From the NCBI GenBank assembly GCA_013044425.1, contig JABEUK010000114.1:1-5498 (forward strand): a stretch of DNA of 5,498 nucleotides. Direction: 5' to 3'. The notes under the pieces were generated by a model. The model did not search any database. It had not been told where the DNA came from and worked only from the letters and a program-made list of their open reading frames with translations. The stretch's first letter is position 1. The number at the start of each line of letters is the position of its first letter. The position numbers and the translations under genes were made by a program. Source of the DNA: Thermoplasmata archaeon. Its GTDB lineage: Archaea > Thermoplasmatota > Thermoplasmata > Lutacidiplasmatales > UBA184. Shown one piece after another: positions 5,051 to 5,498 of this stretch.

Positions 5051-5498
5051 TGCGAGCCCCGCGGATCCAGCGTCGCGCGCCGCGTGTTCTTCTCGATCGG
5101 GCGTCGGGTCCGATAGCCTCCCGAGAGCGGGTGGTAGTACGCCACCCGATCCTCCCCGCGCTGCCAACATAGGAACACGAGCTCCCCGTCGATCGTTCCG
5201 TAGAAATCGATCAGGCCGCTATCGAGGTCCTTGATCTCGATCCCTTCCTCTCGCAAGGCCCCGACCCGGTCCTCGATACCCTGCGTGAGTCGACGCCATT
5301 CCAGGTCCAAGCGGTCCTTGTGCTCGCGATCGGGTAGATCCGGCGAATCGATCTCCGGCCCCCAGAACGATGCGAGCCGGTGGACCTCCTCGTGCACCGC
5401 GCGCAGACGATCGACCATGACCCGAAGCTGAGGCAGCACTTCGTCGAGCTGGGGTAGGCGGGCGTTGGCTTCGTCGACCGTCCATCGCCGAGCGATGG
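5047..5498 (-). CDS. DUF2203 family protein, 5' end outside window
   Basis: The minus-strand frame is open at the right edge and ends at TAG 5049-5047, giving 149 residues. An internal ATG at 5439 exists, but the frame before it reads RRWTVDEANARLPQL, the conserved N-terminal DUF2203 motif (xxTxxEANxLLPxL). The true start is therefore probably just outside the window. Next come a charged helical hairpin (about residues 20-80), GIEIKDLDSGLIDFYG, and the hallmark ELVFLCWQRGEDRVAYYH followed by SGGYRTRRPIE. The family is small, cytosolic and of unknown function, found in bacteria and archaea; complete members are usually about 120-150 residues, so only a few residues should be missing. The C-terminal tail after RRPIE is basic. 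Confidence 0.88.
   Translation of the reverse strand, partial: IARRWTVDEANARLPQLDEVLPQLRVMVDRLRAVHEEVHRLASFWGPEIDSPDLPDREHKDRLDLEWRRLTQGIEDRVGALREEGIEIKDLDSGLIDFYGTIDGELVFLCWQRGEDRVAYYHPLSGGYRTRRPIEKNTRRATLDPRGSH

Noticed and set aside
4123..5172. 349-codon plus-strand frame over the membrane protein and DUF2203 genes
   Set aside because: Low-complexity Arg/Gly/Pro shadow; the neighbouring frame has the zinc ribbon, the beta-sandwich and membrane helices.
1..5498. CRISPR arrays, insertion sequences, prophage or defence genes
   Set aside because: No spaced direct repeats, transposase motifs, terminal inverted repeats or nuclease/toxin motifs were seen on either strand.

Overview
The window is GC-rich (roughly two-thirds G+C) and reads as archaeal, most likely from a terrestrial or sediment member of the Thermoplasmatota. 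The grounds are a thiolase followed by a DUF35 zinc-ribbon/OB-fold protein (the archaeal acetoacetyl-CoA thiolase/HMG-CoA synthase complex arrangement), a DUF835 protein (a family enlarged in Thermoplasmata), a DUF99 protein (mostly archaeal), and a tRNA gene with a bulge-helix-bulge intron and no encoded CCA. The lineage call is inference from gene content; no database search was possible.

Layout, left to right. Positions 1-3354 hold four tightly packed plus-strand genes: a thiolase cut by the left edge, a DUF35 partner (9 bp gap), a DUF835 protein (its GTG start overlaps the DUF35 stop), and a GT4-type glycosyltransferase (19 bp gap). They could be one operon. Positions 3378-3485 (minus) hold tRNA-Arg(UCU), whose T-loop is interrupted between positions 59 and 60 by a 33-nt intron. 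Upstream of it on the same strand, ending 26 bp away, is a DUF99 protein (3512-4084, minus). Diverging from DUF99 across 48 bp is a plus-strand membrane protein (4133-5050) with a zinc ribbon, a carboxypeptidase-regulatory-like domain and four predicted membrane helices. It meets a minus-strand DUF2203 protein, cut by the right edge, tail to tail; the two stop codons share one CTAG.

How the genes work together. The thiolase and DUF35 protein should form a complex that condenses or cleaves acyl-CoA. The visible part of this thiolase departs from the usual catalytic motifs (FDGY where HDxF is expected, GRP where GHP is expected), so a role in the mevalonate pathway is not assured. The glycosyltransferase probably works on membrane lipid or surface glycans. 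The DUF835, DUF99, zinc-ribbon membrane protein and DUF2203 genes have no established function.

The most notable element is the tRNA-Arg gene. Read without an intron it has neither a closed T-stem nor a matching 3' acceptor strand. Removing 33 nt restores a perfect acceptor stem, a perfect T-stem and a normal seven-base T-loop, and the junctions fit an archaeal bulge-helix-bulge with one A.G mismatch.
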